A stretch of DNA of 64,000 nt from contig NZ_JACJTB010000032.1 of NCBI RefSeq assembly GCF_014698475.1, forward strand, positions 1 to 64,000. The letters run 5' to 3'. This document shows, piece after piece, positions 44,327 to 53,771 of this stretch (position 1 is the stretch's first letter; every line of letters starts with the position of its first letter). A program made the position numbers and the translations under genes. The stretch comes from Nostoc spongiaeforme FACHB-130. GTDB lineage: Bacteria > Cyanobacteriota > Cyanobacteriia > Cyanobacteriales > Nostocaceae. The notes under the pieces were generated by a model that was not told the origin of the DNA, did no database searches, and saw nothing but the letters and a program-made list of their open reading frames with translations.

Positions 44327-44357
44327 TTTTCTCTAAACACAGAGATATAGCACTTTT

Positions 44358-44397
44358 AACGTGGATGGACACAAATTCATCTGTGTCCATCCACGTT
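44358..44397 (+). terminator. Strong intrinsic terminator between convergent genes
   Basis: A perfect 16-bp stem (AACGTGGATGGACACA / TGTGTCCATCCACGTT, 8-nt loop) 32 bp past the molybdopterin-domain gene; flanked by TTTT on one side and TTTATC on the other, so it may serve both strands. Confidence 0.8.
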
Positions 44398-44469
44398 TAT
44401 CTGTTGAAAAACAGTGGAAGAAGCCAGTGCGTTGCGACAATCTTGGTGCTTAAGTCCTGACTATATTGC

Positions 44470-45237
44470 TTAAACACCGACTTTTTGTTTTGACCAAACA
44501 CCGTTTTCATCTTCATCAAAACGCTGGTGTACGGCTTCCCAAGCAGCTTGTTCGGCATTAAACTCATCACTGGTTTCATTCAACACCGCATTGTAACGCT
44601 CGATGAATACTCGTTGAGCTTCTTGTGACAGATGAGCGCGGACTTCAGGAGATAAATCCTCTGGGCTATTACATGGCCCAGGACAAGGATGAGCTAACGT
44701 TTTGTCCATTGTACTCAGTTCTTCAGCACCAGCACTTTCTAAAAGTAGTTGAAATTCCCCGGCGCGATTAGCTGGTACTTCTGTCATTAATAAAAATTCG
44801 CCAGCTTGTAAGCGAGTTTGGTAAACTGCGGCTTTATCTTCAGGCATTCCCCAAGCGGTGAACACCGAAACTAAACCAGCACCAGCACTACCTGCGATCG
44901 CACCACTAGCAGCCCCTAATAATAATGCACTGATTGGCCCAGCAGCCACAATCGGCCCAACAAAGGGAATGAACAGTACACCTACACCTGTGAGCAAACT
45001 TAGGAAAGAGCCAAACAGTGAACCAAAAATTGCTCCTGTTCGCAACCCACCTAAAATTACATCTTTTTTAGTAATAAAGCCTGCAATTCTCGTTTCTGAC
45101 TGAAAATTCCGCCCCATCACCGAAATATGATCTCTGGGTACGCCTCGGTCAAGTAAACGTCGAATTACATCATCAACTTGCTTTTGTTCTTTAAATACAG
45201 CCGAGATAGTACGCTCTGCTTGATAGACTTCTGGCAC
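44470..45237 (-). CDS. General-stress (YflT-like) / ChaB fusion protein
   Basis: At 255 aa, the N-terminal ~60 residues ([27 protein letters not shown]) resemble the YflT/general-stress 17M domain. A Gly/Ala-rich hydrophobic hairpin (residues ~80-130: [20 protein letters not shown]) could insert in or lie on a membrane, and a ferredoxin-like second half follows ([11 protein letters not shown]). The C-terminal ~55 residues ([30 protein letters not shown]) are a ChaB domain. A Cys-rich link (HPCPGPCNS) sits between. Probably a stress-induced protein; exact role unknown. Followed upstream on the same strand by dps. Confidence 0.85.
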   Translation of the reverse strand: MPEVYQAERTISAVFKEQKQVDDVIRRLLDRGVPRDHISVMGRNFQSETRIAGFITKKDVILGGLRTGAIFGSLFGSFLSLLTGVGVLFIPFVGPIVAAGPISALLLGAASGAIAGSAGAGLVSVFTAWGMPEDKAAVYQTRLQAGEFLLMTEVPANRAGEFQLLLESAGAEELSTMDKTLAHPCPGPCNSPEDLSPEVRAHLSQEAQRVFIERYNAVLNETSDEFNAEQAAWEAVHQRFDEDENGVWSKQKVGV

Positions 45238-45328
45238 CTGAATACTCCTTAAAATTTGCTTTTGTATAGTTCAGGACTTACGCACAAAGATAAGTCCCAT
45301 CTAGGTTTAGAGATAAATCTGCGTTTAG

Positions 45329-45868
45329 CTATACACCCACAGGAGTTTTTGTGCCTGTTTCTGGCCTGCTACCATCTGGATGTAATTCTTGCCCTTCAAT
45401 AAATGAGCGCAGCATCCAAGCCATTTCTTCATGCTCTTCCATCAGTCCAGTTAAAAAGTCCGCAGTTCCTTCATCATGGAACTCATCGCTGGACTGATCA
45501 ACATGGTCTCGGAGATTGCGAATAATCTGCTCATGATCTTCTACAAGGTTCGTAACCATTCCTGTGGCTGTGGGAACATCACCTGAATGTTCTTTGAGGG
45601 TAGCAATGTCCAAAAAGGCCTGCATTGTGCCAACTGGGTAACAACCCAAAGCACGAACTCGTTCGGCTAAAGCATCAATATTTACCGTTAGTTTTTCGTA
45701 ATGTTCTTCCCAAAGCTCATGCAAGCTACGAAACTGAGGGCCGACGACATCCCAATGATACTTTTTAGTTTTTACTAACAGTAAATAGGCATCTGCTAAA
45801 TCTTGATTTAACAGATTCGCTACACCTTGACGCTGTTCTTCTGTCAAACCAATGTTGATTGCACGCAT
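45329..45868 (-). CDS. dps: Dps-family ferritin-like DNA-protection protein
   Basis: The four-helix bundle signature of Dps is plain: KKYHWDVVGPQFRSLHELWE followed by EHYEKLTVNIDALAERVRAL gives His and Asp/Glu ligands of the inter-subunit ferroxidase centre, and EHEEMAWMLRSFIEG closes the fold. At 179 aa it is typical. Dps dodecamers oxidise Fe(II) with peroxide and store iron. Nostoc species carry several Dps paralogues. ATG 45868 gives the usual N-terminus. Same strand as the YflT/ChaB fusion (91 bp apart), suggesting joint stress control. Confidence 0.96.
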   Translation of the reverse strand: MRAINIGLTEEQRQGVANLLNQDLADAYLLLVKTKKYHWDVVGPQFRSLHELWEEHYEKLTVNIDALAERVRALGCYPVGTMQAFLDIATLKEHSGDVPTATGMVTNLVEDHEQIIRNLRDHVDQSSDEFHDEGTADFLTGLMEEHEEMAWMLRSFIEGQELHPDGSRPETGTKTPVGV

Positions 45869-46028
45869 TGATTCTAATTCCTAAATAGACTTATTTATAA
45901 GTTCACAAAAATCAAATATTATTTACATCAACCATAAGAAAGATTACTAGAGAAGAATTATTTACAACTTAGGGTGAGCTTCATTTATGACTTAGAATAG
46001 AAAAAATCTCAATCAATTATGAACAGTA

Positions 46029-46061
46029 AGATACCCGAATTTTTTAAGAATTCGGGTATCT
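46029..46061. terminator. Perfect hairpin AGATACCCGAATT / AATTCGGGTATCT
   Basis: 13-bp perfect arms around a 7-nt loop, in the 345-bp gap between the low-temperature-induced-like gene and dps (both minus strand); probably ends the former's transcript. Same layout as the other CCCGANTTTTT hairpins. The rest of 45869-46213 shows no gene. Confidence 0.6.
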
Positions 46062-46213
46062 AAACATTTCAAATTTTCCGAATTAAAGATGAAGAGTGTT
46101 AATACTAATCAGCAGTCAAAGTCTTTACTTGGTACATAATTATCATTCAAAGATTATGCAGTATTACCCAATATCACTAGTTAGATTACCTTTGTAACTG
46201 CTAATTAGTATTT

Positions 46214-46573
46214 TTACTTTTTACCTGTGACTTTTTCCAACAGGTTTTCTACTTCATCTCTCACTGAAGTTGCATCTTGGGAATTTTCAGGACGCTTCAT
46301 TTTATCAATATCAGCATCACCTTGAACTTCGTTGAGTCCTTTGTTAGACTCTTCTTGCACTTTATTCAATCCTGGAGGTGCGGATCTACCAACTTCATCA
46401 GTTTTCTTTTGAGTTTCTAGCAGTTGTGTGGTAGCTTCTGTAGGGTCACTTTTATAGCTTTCAATTGCAAAGGCGGGAAAAGCATTAGAAAATAAAACTA
46501 ATGCACAGGTAAAAGCTACAATTAAGAAACGTACTGGACGTAATAGAGATAGAACAGAAGTAATATTCTTCAT
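46214..46573 (-). CDS. Low-temperature-induced-like secreted protein
   Basis: At 119 aa, a signal peptide or N-terminal anchor (FLIVAFTCALVLFSNAFPAFA) precedes a highly charged, helix-prone region (TTQLLETQKKTDEVGR, GLNEVQGDADIDKMKRPENS, VRDEVENLLEKVTGKK). This resembles the Nostoc low-temperature-induced protein family (lti46.2-like) as I recall it. Such short hydrophilic proteins are LEA-like and stress-linked. ATG start; no ribosome binding site stands out. The upstream 46574-47069 contains no supported gene. Confidence 0.65.
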   Translation of the reverse strand: MKNITSVLSLLRPVRFLIVAFTCALVLFSNAFPAFAIESYKSDPTEATTQLLETQKKTDEVGRSAPPGLNKVQEESNKGLNEVQGDADIDKMKRPENSQDATSVRDEVENLLEKVTGKK

Positions 46574-47069
46574 GTGAATTCCTCAAAAACAACGTTAACA
46601 ACACATAAGTTATAATTTTCCAGCACAGCAAATTTTAGCCATCATCAGAATAAATGTTGGCGTAATGTTATTAAGATATGCTGGGCTGAAAAGTGATGTT
46701 TAGGTAGATATTTGCAAAATAATTTAATTGTGAATTACTTGCACTGTTGGCTGAACTAAAGCTCTTATAACCATTCAGTTTTTAGCTGTTTCACAATCAT
46801 TTCTCTAGCGAATTTCACCTAACTTATATTTACGTCGAATCATCCTACTTTGGGATCGACCTGGAGAGTGAAGTTAATCGCTTCTGAGTTAAAGAGAATA
46901 TCAACCTGTAGGTAGAGTGGCAAAATATCACTAAATTTGACGGTTTCTTGGGTTTATTTGGCGGTGATGTGGCGTAGTTGCTAGATTAGCTGGTGGTATT
47001 TATCAAGGATTGGTCTTTGATTACGATGTCGAGGGAAAATAGAGAATTAGCCGAAAATCTCTCAATATT

Positions 47070-47735
47070 ATGAAGATTTATCAACTTCATGCTTGGCCTC
47101 AAACCCCAGAGGAAGCTATTACCATTCAAGAAAGTTTACGCGAACAAGTAATTACAGAAGATCAACTCCCAGAAACTATTAGTTATGTTGCTGGTGTCGA
47201 TATGGGTTTTGCAGAGGAGGGTAAAGTTAGCCGTGCTGCTGTAGCTGTGCTGAGTTTTCCTGATTTAAAAGTTGTAGAAACAGCCTTGGCGCATCGTCCG
47301 ACTTCATTTCCCTACATTCCTGGGTTCCTTTCTTTTCGAGAAATTCCAGCTGTACTGGATGCTTTAGCAAAAATTCAAACAGTACCGGATATTATTCTCT
47401 GTGATGGACAAGGTATTGCCCATCCCCGTAGATTTGGTATAGCCAGCCATCTAGGAGTAATTTTAGATATGCCGACAATTGGTGTGGCTAAATCACTGTT
47501 CATTGGCAAGCATCAAGAATTGCCAGAAGCTAGAGGTAGTTGGCAACCACTCATACATAAAGGTGAAACTATTGGTGCAGTGTTACGGACGCGCGTTGGC
47601 GTTAAACCTTTGTATATTTCTAGTGGTCACAAAATTAGCTTAACCACAGCAATTGATTATGTATTACGCTGTACACCAAAATACAGATTACCAGAAACGA
47701 CCCGTGTCGCTGATAAGTTAGCGTCTAACAGATAG
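47070..47735 (+). CDS. nfi: Endonuclease V
   Basis: Cleaves one base 3' of deoxyinosine and other deaminated bases. Catalytic residues are in place: Asp of GVDMGF, Glu of PGFLSFREIP, Asp of LCDGQGIAHPRRFG, with the wedge segment PYIPGF and later GVAKSLF and GAVLRTRVGVKPLYIS. The length of 221 aa is normal. ATG start at the end of an AT-rich lead. Monocistronic; the next gene is 115 bp downstream on the same strand with its own AT-rich promoter region. Confidence 0.97.
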   Translation: MKIYQLHAWPQTPEEAITIQESLREQVITEDQLPETISYVAGVDMGFAEEGKVSRAAVAVLSFPDLKVVETALAHRPTSFPYIPGFLSFREIPAVLDALAKIQTVPDIILCDGQGIAHPRRFGIASHLGVILDMPTIGVAKSLFIGKHQELPEARGSWQPLIHKGETIGAVLRTRVGVKPLYISSGHKISLTTAIDYVLRCTPKYRLPETTRVADKLASNR

Positions 47736-47850
47736 TCGGTAAAACATTCAGAAAAGTCAAAATTGCAGCACGCATGACAAAAAATATACGCTGGAATAGT
47801 GTAGAAATGTATAGAATCTTGTAAAGATATAAAATATAGTCTTTTTTAAG

Positions 47851-48570
47851 ATGCAAACATTACAAGCTCTTTCTTCAATGCAACTGTCTTTAGCCCCTAA
47901 TCAATGTCAGTCTTTGAAGATTGTCGCTCTTGGAGACAGCATAGTTTACGGTTTTGGTGATCCCGAACGTGGTGGTTGGGTAGAACAACTGCGGCGATGG
48001 TGGATGTTGCCTGGTGGTGCTGGTCATGTTTTATATAATTTAGGTGTCAGAGGCGATCGCACACAACAAGTAGCCCAAAGACTAGAAGTAGAATTTCGCC
48101 ATCGTGGCGAACTCCGTAATCGTGTTCCTGATTTAATTATTCTTTCAGTTGGGGTGAATGATTCAGCGCGGTTAGGTCGTCCCAATGGCAAAAACTACAC
48201 AGATTTTGCCAGTTTTGAAGCAGATATCGCCCATTTACTAGACTTGGCGCAGCAACTTTGTCCAGTTTTATTTGTGGGTATGACACCCGTAGATGAAGCT
48301 AAAATGCCTTTTCTGGATTGTTTTTATTTCAATCATACTGACCAACATCGTTATAAAGAAGCCACGCGCCTAGCTTGTCAACAACGTCAAATTCCTTACT
48401 TGGATATTTTCGACCAATGGATGGGACGTGGTGAAACTTGGTTACGCCAAAGAATGAATGCTGATGGTTTACATCCCAATACATTAGGCTACCAAGCTTT
48501 GTTAGATGATGTGTTGAAATGGGATGCTTTAGCACCCTATCATGCTCAACCAGAATACCAATTGAGATAA
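47851..48570 (+). CDS. SGNH/GDSL-type hydrolase
   Basis: At 239 aa, block I IVALGDSIVYGFGD holds the Ser nucleophile, block II NLGVRGDRT the Gly, block III SVGVNDS the Asn, and block V DGLHPNTLGY the Asp/His. The family hydrolyses esters of lipids, sugars or thioesters (TesA-like); the substrate here is unknown. No signal peptide, so cytoplasmic. ATG 47851 or Met-10 may start it. A dispersed hairpin 80 bp downstream probably terminates it. Confidence 0.93.
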   Translation: MQTLQALSSMQLSLAPNQCQSLKIVALGDSIVYGFGDPERGGWVEQLRRWWMLPGGAGHVLYNLGVRGDRTQQVAQRLEVEFRHRGELRNRVPDLIILSVGVNDSARLGRPNGKNYTDFASFEADIAHLLDLAQQLCPVLFVGMTPVDEAKMPFLDCFYFNHTDQHRYKEATRLACQQRQIPYLDIFDQWMGRGETWLRQRMNADGLHPNTLGYQALLDDVLKWDALAPYHAQPEYQLR

Positions 48571-48649
48571 ATGTATCGGCGGAGTCAATTTAAAAGCCAA
48601 AATTGTTTGGCTCACACCAATTTTTATCAATGAATTCGTCAAAAACAAC

Positions 48650-48684
48650 CAGAACTCCGACTTTTTGAAGAAGTCGGGGTTCTG
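48650..48684 (+). terminator. Dispersed CCGACTT hairpin after the SGNH hydrolase gene
   Basis: CAGAACTCCGACTT / AAGTCGGGGTTCTG, 14-bp arms with one mismatch and a TTTGAAG loop. Member of the same hairpin family as 1506-1538. Confidence 0.6.
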
Positions 48685-48801
48685 AAATTTTCTATGTTTA
48701 AAAAACAAATAGTAATGTTCTAAATCGCTAATTGCCAGTAATTTACACTATCCAAAACACATTGATATTAAGTAATTCTCCAGAGAAAATTTAATTTAAA
48801 A

Positions 48802-48840
48802 TGTGTTAACTGCGTTTATCAACGCTTAGACGTTAACACA
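48802..48840. other. Double-stem inverted repeat in the antiporter leader
   Basis: TGTGTTAAC (48802) and GTTAACACA (48832) form a perfect 9-bp outer stem, and GCGTT/AACGC an inner hairpin. Located 240 bp before the antiporter ATG; possibly an operator or structured leader. The remaining 48685-49079 is AT-rich with no gene. Confidence 0.5.
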
Positions 48841-49079
48841 AAAGATATAACTGGTAATTGTTAATTATTCATTAATATTTATCCTGCATTTTTGCTAATT
48901 ATTCTCTGAATATCTCTTAAATTTAACCAATTCGCTCTTGATTTGTACGACTGTAATGTAACAACAATTAACATCAAAATAGGGCATAAAGTTATATGCA
49001 ATATGATGAATTAGGTTGACAATTTCCCATTGTTTCAAGAATCATCTTAGGGAAACCAGATAGTTATTCAGAGGAAACC

Positions 49080-51272
49080 ATGCACACAGTTATTCTCGTT
49101 CTCATCGAGGTGCTGATTGTTATTGGACTGTCCCGGCTCATAGGTCTGGCATTCAAATCAATTAAGCAACCTTTGGTCATTGGTGAGATTGTTGCCGGGA
49201 TTATGCTTGGCCCATCTTTATTTGGATTGGTTGCCCCCCATATAGCAGCTAGTTTATTTCCACCAGAAACAATTCCGTTTCTTAATGTTTTATCTCAGGT
49301 GGGATTAATATTTTTCATGTTTTTGATTGGCTTAGAACTTAATCCCAAATATCTGAGTGGTCAGTTAGAAGTAGCAGTTCTAACCTCCCATGTCAGCATT
49401 TTAGTACCTTTTTCTTTGGGAACTTTGCTGGCAGTACTGTTATATCCTTTAGTTTCTAATGCTAGTGTTTCGTTTACTGCCTTTGCCTTATTTTTAGGTG
49501 CAGCAATGTCAATTACAGCTTTTCCTGTATTGGCGCGAATTATTACAGAGAATAACTTACAGGGAACACGTTTAGGAACCCTAGCATTAACTTGTGCAGC
49601 CGTAGATGATGTCACAGCGTGGTGTGTTTTAGCAGTAGCGATCGCAGTCGCACGTACTGGTAACTTTTTTGGTGCTATACCCACCATTATTGAAAGCATA
49701 GTCTACATTGGCTTTATGCTGACAGTTGGACGCTGGTTTCTTGAAAGGTTAGCAACTTACTACCGCCGAACTGGACGCTTAAGCCAGTTACTTTTAGCTG
49801 TCATTTATATGGCGGTAGTTGGTTCTGCACTCATTACTGAACTAATTGGAATTCATTTGATTTTTGGGGCATTTTTATTGGGAGCCGCAATGCCCAAGAA
49901 TGCAGATTTAGTGCGAGAATTAGCCGTCAAAACTGAAGATTTTGTTTTGATATTTCTGCTACCAATATTTTTTGCCTACAGTGGTTTGCGGACACAGATT
50001 GGTTTATTAAACCGTCCTGATTTGTGGTTATTGTGTGGCTTGGTGTTGCTAGTAGCGATCGCAGGCAAGTATATTGGCACTTATGTCGCCGCTCGTGTGA
50101 GTGGAATTAATAAACGCGAAGCTTCAGCCCTTGGTTGGTTGATGAATACTCGCGGTTTAACAGAACTCATTGTTCTCAATATTGGTTTGGAGTTAGGAGT
50201 AATTTCGCCTCTAGTCTTTACCATGCTAGTGATTATGGCATTGGTAACAACATTTATGACCTCTCCGCTACTAGAATGGACATATCCAAAACGCCTCATT
50301 AAGTTAGATGTCGTTGAACCAGACTTAGAAATAGAAACAACTACTGAAACCGCTACCATTATTGAACCTGCTCCTAGTTACCGAATTTTAGTCCCGGTGG
50401 CAAATCCCAGCACCCAAAAAGGTTTGGTACAGTTAGCAGTAGCACTGGCGCTGAATTACAAACAACCTGCTGTCGTCAATCCGCTCAGTTTAATTGAATT
50501 GCAAGAAGATTATGCTTTTGAGAGTACCCCAGTAGAAGCAGAACGATTAATTCTTCAGCGTCGCCTGGAACTAGAAGAATTGATTAATACCTTAGAACCA
50601 CCAATAGCTCGTTCTCATATACATCCTATCATTCGCATATCGAGCAATGTAGCGCGGGAAACTGCCCAAATAGCCAGAATTGAGCAACCTGATTTAATTC
50701 TGGTGGGATGGCACCGTCCAGCTTTTAGTAATAATCGCTTAGGTGGTCGAGTCGGTCAAATTCTCAGTACTGCACCAGTGGATGTTGCTGTGTTTGTAGA
50801 CCGTGGTGCAGAGCGGTTAGAAAGTTTATTAGTGCCTTACTCAGCCAATATCCATGATGATTTAGCCTTGATTTTAGCTTTGAGATTCTTGCTGAACCGT
50901 GACACTTGTATGTTGCGAATTTTACAAGTACTAAGAGATAACCATCACCAAGATGAGTTGAGCTATGAACTGCACAAAATGATAGAGCAATTACCAGCTA
51001 GTGTACGCGATCGCATCGAAATTAAAACCGTCGAATCTCCAGAGCCAATTCAAGCTGTAGTAGAAGCTTCTGAAGCAGTTGACCTGACAATTGCTGGTAC
51101 TAGCCGCGTTTGGGGAATTGAACGTCAAACCCTAGGCAGATATACAGATGCTTTGGCGATTCAATGTCGTTCTTCACTACTCATTACCCGCCGTTACAGC
51201 CAAGTTACATCTCATTTGGCTTCTGTACTCCCAGAAATTAGCAACCAAGAATCAACAGTCACACAATTTTAG
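49080..51272 (+). CDS. CPA2-family cation/proton antiporter with two USP-like domains
   Basis: At 730 aa, about 12 membrane helices occupy residues 1-390 with KefB/NapA-type signatures (QPLVIGEIVAGIMLGPSLFG, FFMFLIGLELNPK, the DDVTAW pair of ion-binding Asp, NTRGLTELIVLNIGLELG). The C-terminal ~310 residues are two universal-stress-protein-like domains (YRILVPVANPSTQKGLVQLA and LESLLVPYSANIHDDLALIL), the second with an IAGTSRVWG nucleotide-loop-like motif. It exchanges Na+ or K+ for H+ at the cytoplasmic or thylakoid membrane; the USP domains probably regulate it. The secreted-protein gene starts 8-26 bp downstream. Confidence 0.95.
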   Translation: MHTVILVLIEVLIVIGLSRLIGLAFKSIKQPLVIGEIVAGIMLGPSLFGLVAPHIAASLFPPETIPFLNVLSQVGLIFFMFLIGLELNPKYLSGQLEVAVLTSHVSILVPFSLGTLLAVLLYPLVSNASVSFTAFALFLGAAMSITAFPVLARIITENNLQGTRLGTLALTCAAVDDVTAWCVLAVAIAVARTGNFFGAIPTIIESIVYIGFMLTVGRWFLERLATYYRRTGRLSQLLLAVIYMAVVGSALITELIGIHLIFGAFLLGAAMPKNADLVRELAVKTEDFVLIFLLPIFFAYSGLRTQIGLLNRPDLWLLCGLVLLVAIAGKYIGTYVAARVSGINKREASALGWLMNTRGLTELIVLNIGLELGVISPLVFTMLVIMALVTTFMTSPLLEWTYPKRLIKLDVVEPDLEIETTTETATIIEPAPSYRILVPVANPSTQKGLVQLAVALALNYKQPAVVNPLSLIELQEDYAFESTPVEAERLILQRRLELEELINTLEPPIARSHIHPIIRISSNVARETAQIARIEQPDLILVGWHRPAFSNNRLGGRVGQILSTAPVDVAVFVDRGAERLESLLVPYSANIHDDLALILALRFLLNRDTCMLRILQVLRDNHHQDELSYELHKMIEQLPASVRDRIEIKTVESPEPIQAVVEASEAVDLTIAGTSRVWGIERQTLGRYTDALAIQCRSSLLITRRYSQVTSHLASVLPEISNQESTVTQF

Positions 51273-51280
51273 ATTTTGGA

Positions 51281-51805
51281 TTGTCACAAGTTAAACAGAT
51301 GAATCATTTGAATGTTAAATCTTTAACCTTCTACGGAGTAGCCATAGGTTCAGTGTTACTGTTGTTTAAAACTGTCACCGCCTATGGAGAAAACAATCTC
51401 AAAGCCCCTCCTGTAGTTGAGGGACGCTACCTTCTGACTCTAGCGACGAAATTACCCAGTTGTGAAGCAGCCAATTCTTTGGTATTAAATATGCAACAAT
51501 CAGGTATTTACTTGAATGCCTCTTTAGTACCAGTTAATCCTAATGCAGAGACTGAACAACCTTCTCTGACAGGTATCTTGAAAAATCAACAGATCAGTTT
51601 TTCTGGCAAAGTTGATCCAAAAATTCTGTGTCTTAATTCCAAATCTCAGACTAACTCAAATCAATCAGTTGCTATGCAAATACAGTTGATAGATCAAGAT
51701 AAAATCACAGGTCAAATCACAGTCAATAGCATTCCTCAAACCCTAAGATTCACTGCTGCTAAACAATCAACACCAGAAAAATCACAAAAAGTAAATCCAC
51801 ATTGA
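51281..51805 (+). CDS. Secreted or anchored protein of unknown function
   Basis: A TTG at 51281 and ATG at 51299 are possible starts; ATG gives MNHLNVKSLTFYGVAIGSVL, a signal/anchor segment. The periplasmic part (~130 residues) has two Cys (PSCEAANSL, PKILCLNSK) and alternating beta pattern (GRYLLTLATKLPSC, IYLNASLVPV, QISFSGKVDP, KITGQITVNS), suggesting a small beta-sandwich. I do not recognise the family. Tight spacing after the antiporter gene suggests an accessory role; inference from context only. Confidence 0.65.
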   Translation: MSQVKQMNHLNVKSLTFYGVAIGSVLLLFKTVTAYGENNLKAPPVVEGRYLLTLATKLPSCEAANSLVLNMQQSGIYLNASLVPVNPNAETEQPSLTGILKNQQISFSGKVDPKILCLNSKSQTNSNQSVAMQIQLIDQDKITGQITVNSIPQTLRFTAAKQSTPEKSQKVNPH

Positions 51806-51940
51806 AATATGGGTAAATTATGGAAGTGAAGTTAGGCACAGAAATTAAAAATTAAGGGTTGCATTGGTGAAAGGGTAGATATTTTCCTAACCCTGACACC
51901 CTCCCAAAATCAATATCCTGGTTGCAAAGGAATCACATTA

Positions 51941-52774
51941 ATGTATACAAACCAAAAACCTCAATGGTTTTTATTATGGAGTCAGGGTGTTAGCATCAGT
52001 TTGCTGGGATTTTACACAGCAATTTCTTTAGAAACTCCTAGTACTTATGCGGCACAAATCACTAAATTGAATGATTGGCGATTTTATCCAGAAGCAGCAC
52101 AACTGGAATTTACACTATCAGCTGCTACAAAGCCTCAATACTTCTATCTTGCTCAACCTCCACGTCTGGTTATTGACTTGCCAGATACTAAATTGGGTTA
52201 TGTTGCAACCAAGCAAAGTTATTCTGGTGCAATTCAACGAGTCCGAGTTTCCCAATTGAACGCCAACATGACTCGGATTGTACTAGATTTAGCAGATGGA
52301 ATTTATATAGATATCAATCAGGTAAAACTACAACCTGTATCTAGAGACAACCCCACACACTGGGTATTACGTCCTTTTACTTCTAGTACAAATCTCTCAA
52401 TTCAACCGACTAACAGACAGCCCAGCATTAATAGCCTACCGCCAGCTTCCCATAACTACTATCCGCCAACACCTACTAATTTAAATTCCAACTCTAATTA
52501 TCTACAGTTACCTAGTACATTACCGCCCATTTCTAATAACCAACAGCAACCTTATATCACCGTACCTCCCCTCACACCCAGTAACCCCTATCAAATCCAA
52601 GGCTCGGTTCTACCTCCAGCTAACTTTCCCAATCAACCTAGTAATGCGAATAATATTCCGCCCCTAGCCAACCCCAATTTTCCCATCCCTACAACACCAA
52701 GCACACCCAACTATCAATCAAATGAAGTCCAAATCCCAGTGATTGAGTTTGGACAACCTCTTCCCAAGCCATAA
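51941..52774 (+). CDS. AMIN-domain protein with Pro/Asn-rich tail
   Basis: At 277 aa, a signal peptide (LWSQGVSISLLGFYTAISL) precedes one AMIN domain (about 35-150: LEFTLSAATKPQYFYLAQPP, RLVIDLPDT, IQRVRVSQLNANMTRIVLDL). AMIN domains bind peptidoglycan and occur in AmiC and PilQ. The last ~120 residues are low-complexity Pro/Asn/Ser (PPASHNYYPPTPTN), typical of cell-wall spacers. No amidase domain. Likely a periplasmic wall-associated protein; its own transcription unit. Confidence 0.88.
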   Translation: MYTNQKPQWFLLWSQGVSISLLGFYTAISLETPSTYAAQITKLNDWRFYPEAAQLEFTLSAATKPQYFYLAQPPRLVIDLPDTKLGYVATKQSYSGAIQRVRVSQLNANMTRIVLDLADGIYIDINQVKLQPVSRDNPTHWVLRPFTSSTNLSIQPTNRQPSINSLPPASHNYYPPTPTNLNSNSNYLQLPSTLPPISNNQQQPYITVPPLTPSNPYQIQGSVLPPANFPNQPSNANNIPPLANPNFPIPTTPSTPNYQSNEVQIPVIEFGQPLPKP

Positions 52775-52987
52775 GTTAAAAGTACTGAGTACTGTACACT
52801 GAGCGCAGTCGAAGTGTGAGTGCTGAGTAAAAATACTAGCCCATAGTCCCTAATCCCTAGCCCTTAGTACAGGTCGGCGTAAATAAACAGACCATAAGAA
52901 ATTGCTAAAAGGCTTGTGGTACAGTTATTATTTCTTTTTACTTTTGCCTTTTTACTTTTGCCTTATTGTACTAACCCCTAGCCTCTC

Positions 52988-53527
52988 TTAAAATCTATCT
53001 GTTTCTTGAGGCACTGCAACTGCACCTGGTTGAGATGTGAAGAAGTTTTGTGCTGCTTCGTTTTGATAAATACATCTAATATCGGGTTTTTCGCTATCTA
53101 AACTACCTGTAAAACCAAAGGTATTCAGACGATTTTTACATTCTCTGACTTGATCAGAAGTGACAAGTTTGCGTTGTTCTAAAATTGCCCAGTTATTTTG
53201 CCGTAACACACATCCAGGACGCATACTTGGTTGAGCAACATAAACGTTAAATGGGTTGAGTGTGACAAATAATCTGGCATCCATCACCATTGCACTAGCG
53301 CCGTATTGTACGCAAATCTCTGGGTTGGGGGCTTTTGTATCAATAAACTCCCGCGAAGCTACGTTGGAGGGCGTTAATGTAGTTGTGGAGCTAAAAGCAA
53401 TGCCAATCCCAATACCTAAAACTAGCACACCTCCCAAAACCGCGATCGTCGTGAGGTTGAACAGAGAAGGCTGAAAAGCCGGCGGTTTAGATGTTGTAGC
53501 TGATCTACCAGTAGATTTACGTCTCAT
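52988..53527 (-). CDS. DUF3172-like membrane protein
   Basis: At 179 aa, a short basic N-terminus (MRRKSTGRSATTS), one membrane helix (LTTIAVLGGVLVLGIGIGIAF) and a soluble domain with four Cys (PEICVQYGASAMVMDAR, GCVLRQNNWAILEQR, VRECKNRLNTFGF, RCIYQNEAA) match a cyanobacteria-specific family I recall as DUF3172. Function unknown. ATG start with clean context. The bases 52775-52987 contain GAGTACTG / GAGCGCAGTCGAAG-type dispersed repeats and TTTGCCTTTTTAC direct repeats but no gene. Confidence 0.75.
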   Translation of the reverse strand: MRRKSTGRSATTSKPPAFQPSLFNLTTIAVLGGVLVLGIGIGIAFSSTTTLTPSNVASREFIDTKAPNPEICVQYGASAMVMDARLFVTLNPFNVYVAQPSMRPGCVLRQNNWAILEQRKLVTSDQVRECKNRLNTFGFTGSLDSEKPDIRCIYQNEAAQNFFTSQPGAVAVPQETDRF

Positions 53528-53771
53528 TTTTACTTTACACCTTCACATTTTGGAAAGCAGGGAGCTGTTTGCACTGCTCTTCTTATTTCAGTATGCCGAT
53601 TTTGGGCGATGATTGTCTGCAAAATTTTAGTAGCACCATAACTTTTTAGAGTTTAAATAAAATTGCCTCACTATATCTAGTGATTCATAATACATAAATT
53701 GTCAAATAAGCATTTTTGATGGTAAGTATTAATTGCATCACTGAAGAGTGTAAAGTATTATTACAAAAACT

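Noticed and set aside
46849-46965. Minus-strand 37-codon stretch (QVDILFNSEAINFTLQVDPK)
   Set aside because: Looks protein-like and may be a relic, but there is no start and no family I can name.
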